A program made the position numbers and the translations under genes. Positions 55,901 through 61,900 of a DNA stretch of 64,000 nt are shown piece after piece (the stretch's first letter is position 1; each line of letters begins with the position of its first letter). The stretch spans positions 192,025 through 256,024 of the forward strand of contig BEXV01000155.1 in NCBI GenBank assembly GCA_003118195.1. The letters are read 5' to 3'. The DNA comes from Hemicentrotus pulcherrimus (taxonomy: Eukaryota; Echinodermata; Echinoidea; Camarodonta; Strongylocentrotidae). Under the pieces are notes generated by a model that ran no database searches, was not told where the DNA came from, and saw only the letters and a program-made list of their open reading frames with translations.

Positions 55901-58900
55901 GACTTGGACGATCTGGCGGGTCACATGATCAACGAGGGAATCCAAATTGCCTTGCCTGAAAAGCAACAAAATAATCATTTAAACAAAAATTAATATTCAT
56001 AATTGAATTGACATACAGCTATAATATCATATCTCTCTTATAATTGCAAAATCAAAACTATTTTGATATCAATATAAATATTCTGTTAACCATTGCGAGA
56101 GAGAAGAATGTTAATGAAAGTCTGAAATACAAAAACAAAAATACATAAAGGTGGCATTGCCTTTTGAAACTGAAATTTCGACACTGCAGTTCTCATTTTA
56201 ATTCGGAACATCCAACATTTTCAGATCAGGCCAAAGCTGGGTCTTATAATAAACTAAATGTACAACTGATCACAGACTTTTTTTTTTCATTGATGCTTTT
56301 AAACTAGAAGTAAACAATTGTACTGTATTTTCTCTGTGTTGCTGGGCCAAGAATATACAACTTCCGTTATTTGGATTGACTCTACTGGTCCAGAAAGATC
56401 AAGATTGGTATTAAGACCAGAAGTAATCTTACACTCAGAACAAGAATTGCACTGGGTCTCTATGTACAACAAGACTGACTTGTGGACCTTTTAATGGACT
56501 ATTGTAGCTCTGTGTTAATGTTCCACAAAAGATCAATGTCCAGTCTTAGACCAGACTAAGTACTTAGATCTGAACTTACTTGTGGACCTCTGATTGAAGG
56601 TTGTTATCTCTCTGTTGCTGGGCCAACGAGAGACGACTCCATGCATCCTCAATGTCATTGGGCTGCAGGCCGACCGGGGGACGGAAGTGGCCTGTTGCCT
56701 TCATCGAGCGCTGGAGATAGATAGAAAGGATAATTATCTTTACATTATCAAACATGCAAAGTAAAATCAGAAACATGGGTGAGATGGAGTGCATAGAATT
56801 TTTTTTTTAAACTCTGAAAGCTAAGATCACAAAATCAACATTGATGTGATTTTAAATTGGCAAAAAAAGCCTTTCATCTGTGACATAATAAGAAAAAAAA
56901 TTGTCATTTGTTATGTACACAGTATCTCAAAGTGACTCTTATGTCTTGATTGTATGTATAATGTAAGGATGACACTTTGTTCATATCCTCAATTGATAAA
57001 TGATCCTAAAAACAATCATGATATGTAGAAAAGCCCTGCTGGTCATTTTGTGTGGGCCAGAGCAAACAGAAGATTTTGTACATCTAACCACAAAATTACT
57101 TCCTTGCTGCAATGAACTACCCAATGTGAAAAAAAACCTAAAACCTTTTAAATCATTACTATTTCTTATGTCCAATGGGGCATGGAACTTCAGTTTAGTT
57201 GTAATCATTTTTGGTTGTTTAAGTTTGTTTATATTTCACCTCTTGAGCTCTGTAGTCTGCGATGAGAAGGTTCTTTTCCTGAAGCTTAGTGGGGACCTCA
57301 TCAGTCTGGAACCGTTGGAAATCACGACGCAAGTTCTGCAAAGATGAACGACATAAAAAAAACGTATCGATATCATATTTTCATACAATATTGAAGCCAA
57401 TGATGCTGAGAGCTGTGTCTGAGCAGAAAATGTTGCAAGGGTGCTGTTATTCCTACATGCACAACAATGTACAGTATATCATTTTGCAGTATGATATAAA
57501 AAACATTATTTATTTTCTCATGCGCAATATGCATTTCAACAGTCACAAAATATTAAATAGAATGGCAAAACCCAGAGTAAATCTTATAGATTGGTATACA
57601 TGTACAATGGACAGATCACAGAGAACAATGCTTTGTATGATTTCATTTATTAACCCCCACTTGTCATTTTATCTCTTTATTAAAAATGGGTTTATTTTGC
57701 CACCATTGTTTTATCTAAACCTTTTGACTACTGAATTCTCACGTCTTTATACAGGGACCTCAATATTGCGTACCACTGTCGCACAGTGCACTAATTGAAA
57801 CTACACAAAACTTGAAAAGTGTACCAATCACCTGAAGAAATACAAATTAGTTAAAAGTAGAATGTATAAAATCAACCTCAAAAAACTCTGGCATTCAATA
57901 GGTAAACGGATATAGAGTATAAAGAAAGTAAAGTACAAGATGGCGATGAGAGAGAGAGAGGCATTTTCTTACCTTCATGGCAGCCGCATCTCTGGGGAAG
58001 TTGCGGTCTTCCATGAGGAGGGTAGCATGCTTGACCCATTCAAGGTGACGCTGGGCCGACACCTTGTATGGCTCCCAGTCAGAATCTCGGGAGGACGCCT
58101 GATGGAAAGACAGACGGAGAGATTGGTGTCAAAAAAAGGATGAGGATGATGATGGTAGTATTGACATTTGGCAAGACATTAATCTACATTTACCACAGTC
58201 AACCCAGGGTTGTAAATGGGAACCTGGCAGGAATGGCAGCACAGGTAAAGCCGGGGTAATAATCTCTGAGTTTTGAAGCGTTATATAAAAAGTGAGTATT
58301 TTTGTTATTATTACTGTGATGATGATGATGATGATAATGACTATTTGTGTTTCATGACCAAATCACATTTGGTGCCGGTAATTACAAAAAGGAAAATAAT
58401 CTTTAAAAATCCTTACATTAGCAAAATGTTAAGAGATTAAATATTCTGATTTTGAGAGGGGGAGGGGAATCCATTGTCTTACTTGTTCTCAATATAGTTT
58501 ATAACCATGTACACCTGCTTTCAGATGTGACATTTTATCAAAATGTATCACTAAAAGAAAAATTCCAGTGCTGCCAATTAGAAGAAGAAAAGGTGATCCA
58601 TTAGCCTGATAAATAAATCCTATGACAGTGGTATCTACTTGCCTCTACATTTGTACATGTAAGCATTAGAATTAACATGTCCATGTATACATGTATGTTC
58701 ATCTAGATGTTTGATATGATTTACATTACATGTGCATTTATGGTTCTTCTGAAACACAGACACCTAAATTCCAAATCAGAATGTGTTACTCACCGAGGTA
58801 TTGACTGCACCGCCGTTTGAGGACGTAACATGGGTGCGTTGCTGTAGAAACAAATAGGAATGAATGTAGGAAGGAGGAAATGAAAAACAACAAAATATCG

Positions 58901-61900
58901 TTATTCATCGCATCTAATGATTCTCAAATTTTTGCAATTCAATGTACTACTATAAAAAATTTTAATCTGGCCATATGATTTGAAATATTTGTTACTTTTT
59001 TTAATTGTAAGTAAATCTTGTTCCACCCCCCCCCCCCATTAATCTTTAAAAACATAGTTTACTCCATACATTGTCCCTTGTTCTTGTAATAATTTTCAAA
59101 AAGAAAAAAAATAAATAAATTAGAAAACCTGGAAAATAAACATTTATTTTTTTAATGAATTTTATAATTTCTTGTTATTCATGAAAACTAACACCTTATG
59201 AAACAACTTATGAAGAGTAACATTGTGTAGGTCAGTCAAACAAAATGTATAGTTCCAGGTCAAATACTATTTACTCTGTTTAGATCCAGAAGGACATTAA
59301 TGCATATATACTGTTATATACATCCCAGTATAGCTTGCTGGGTGAGCTGCTCATTAGGGATTAGTCCATCAAGTACATGAACATCTAAAGCCCTTTAAAC
59401 TCTCAGCAGATAATTTGCTCAAATTATTTTTATCATGCTGCACCAGTAAAACATGTGTAACAAAATCATGTCTACCACCGGGTGAAAAAGCATATGTGTC
59501 ATTGTTAGAAACATGTACGTGTAGGAGCCAGAAGAATGTATGTCCTCAATTTGTACATAGTCATTTTAGCATCCTTCTGACACTCGAACAGTGAAATGGT
59601 GTTAGGTATGTTTATACATGGGTACAACATTACAGGTGAAATGGAAACAAAACAGCACTCAACAATACTCAAAAACTTACTTATGCAATAAGTAAAAGTG
59701 CACTGAATTATAGTGTTTCATGGAAAGCTACTACCAGTATGCCCTGATTTACAAATCACATAACTATTCAGAAAATTTCTTCCAATTCTGTTTATGATCT
59801 TTCAATATATTGGTTTGTATAGGCAAGTTTTCTTCTCTTCAAATGTGATTTCTTTTGTCCATGGATTATAAAAGAAGAAGTGAAAAACTTTCTCATGGGT
59901 CTAGCAAAAATGGAAAATGTAAGATTCCTACCTCGCAAAATGATGTATTCTGATTTAGGCTTACCGGTATGCATTGTGCAAATGCCAGTTAGCAAAAGAC
60001 AGGGACAATTGGTGTGTACTGTGACACTTGTAATACCAAACTTTCTATCTAATTTTTTTTTAACATTTTATGCTAATAAAAGTAGGTAATCTGTACTTAA
60101 AACAAACAGTTCATCATTAAAAAGTAAACAAAGAATTGACAATAAAACAATGTTACATGTAAAAACGGTACAGAACCCTCTTGAACCTTCACCATTAAAA
60201 AAAAGAAGAAGATGATGAAAGAAAGATAGTAGACATGTAAATGAAAATACCATAAGATAAGTGAACAGTTACAATATGAGGCAATAAACAAGGATATGTA
60301 ACTCCATCACAATAGCACTGAAATGAATATGATGACAAATTATACAATGATAGAAAATGATCATACAGATTGACAACTAATACATAAAATAAATAAATGA
60401 AATAAAAAATAAACATCTAAATTAAAACCCAAACTCCTGTAGTATCGGACAATACTGTGCTTAAAATTACCAAGGTTATGAAATTATGAAACCCTTTCTC
60501 GATTTTAATAAATGGAATCAAATGGACCATGAATAAATGAGAACGAAAGAAACAGAACCCGATACAGGTCTTATGCAAAGCAAAAATATAATTTTAGGGG
60601 GAAAAAACGTACTTGGTAATACCCTGGGCGTGGCAAGAGTATTTTCTTCAAATAAAATAAAGCACAAAATGAAATGATAGACAAAACAAATTTTAGAAGA
60701 ATTAAAAGACCAACTTTTATAGCTAAAACATGTTCAAGAATGATTAGATAGCAAACAAATGAGATAGTACACTTGTTCTACAACGTGCATCCATTTCCCT
60801 TTATTCTTTTTTTATTATCACCTCTTTTCTTACATCTATAAAAGTTTAAACGGTTAAGTAATAAATGGGTCAAATTTTAGGGCAGTTTTTGATCTTCACA
60901 TCCTTAAAAATCAATCATAGTTTTTATCACATGTATGTTTGGTGCATTTTCTTCATGAACGCTTTACATATAATAAGTAAAACAAAGCAACTAAATACAA
61001 AAAATATTAATTCATAATACCATACATTCACATTGACAAACACTTCAATTATGTACTGACTGAAAATTTGGTTAACTGACATCAATACAGAGTACACGAG
61101 TGGTTTTCAACAATATAAGCAACAAAAAGTAAAGTATAAATGTCGAGCACACGGCAGAATATTCATGGGTTCAAACTTGGGGATAGACAGAAGGAACACA
61201 GCAAGAAAGAGGTGCTATTTTTCATAAATAAGCAGGGTTTGTTTTAAGCACACACTCAGTTTTTTTTTTTTTTTTTTTTGGGGGGGGGTTAAAGCTGCTT
61301 TGGTTACATAATGCATTAAAGAAAATAACGTTTTGACATTAGTACTCACCTTGCCAGAGTCTGTAGCAGGTGCGCTACCAAAGTCTATGGATGTGTGCAC
61401 TGGTTTCTACTCAGTTTTGAAATTTTGGGGGTGAAAAGGAGCAAATTTGGCGGGGCATTGGCGAGATGGAAAAGAGAATCAGGAAAAGCAATAATTTGTT
61501 AATTTTTACATCTAAGCTTTAGCAACAACAAAAGTAGCAAACATTTTCTAATCATGTTCCAATCATGAACATGTAAAGAAAATCTTTCAGTAACTAGATA
61601 CAATCAATTCCAGGATCAAACAAGGTTTGCATGTTTAAAATGTATTTGAAAGACAAAATGTAATGCTACATCTACAATGTACACATTTGAAAACTTGAAA
61701 GTTTCTTGTTACCAAGCTAAAGTATTTTTAAAAAGTTTTAAAAAGTACTTTTAGTGATAAAAATAAACACAATGCCTCAAATAAAACTGTAATGAAACCA
61801 TAAAAATGCTGAAATATGATGCAATAATTGTGTACAAAATAATAGATGCATGCCATAAATATCTACATGTAGCATGTCACCTTTTTTAAAATGAATATCA

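Larger units (their letters stand above)
40676..58098 (-). other. MACF1/DST-like: Plakin domain region (21 exons)
   Basis: Exons from 58098 down to 40676 join in consistent phase into a plakin domain, an array of spectrin-type helical bundles with an SH3 fold inserted midway. Landmarks typical of plakins, in order: NFPRDAAAMK then FQTDEVPTKL; FRPPVGLQPNDIEDAWSRL; MWLDEKEEIEESRDWSAKN; RHPATETIS then GQWNWLQQLL; the SH3 segment ending GVCFLIPPPNNEAVDL; then further bundles. In this family the domain binds membrane and junction partners. The part after the SH3 is more divergent and carries an unusual insert at 44114-44405. Confidence 0.88.
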
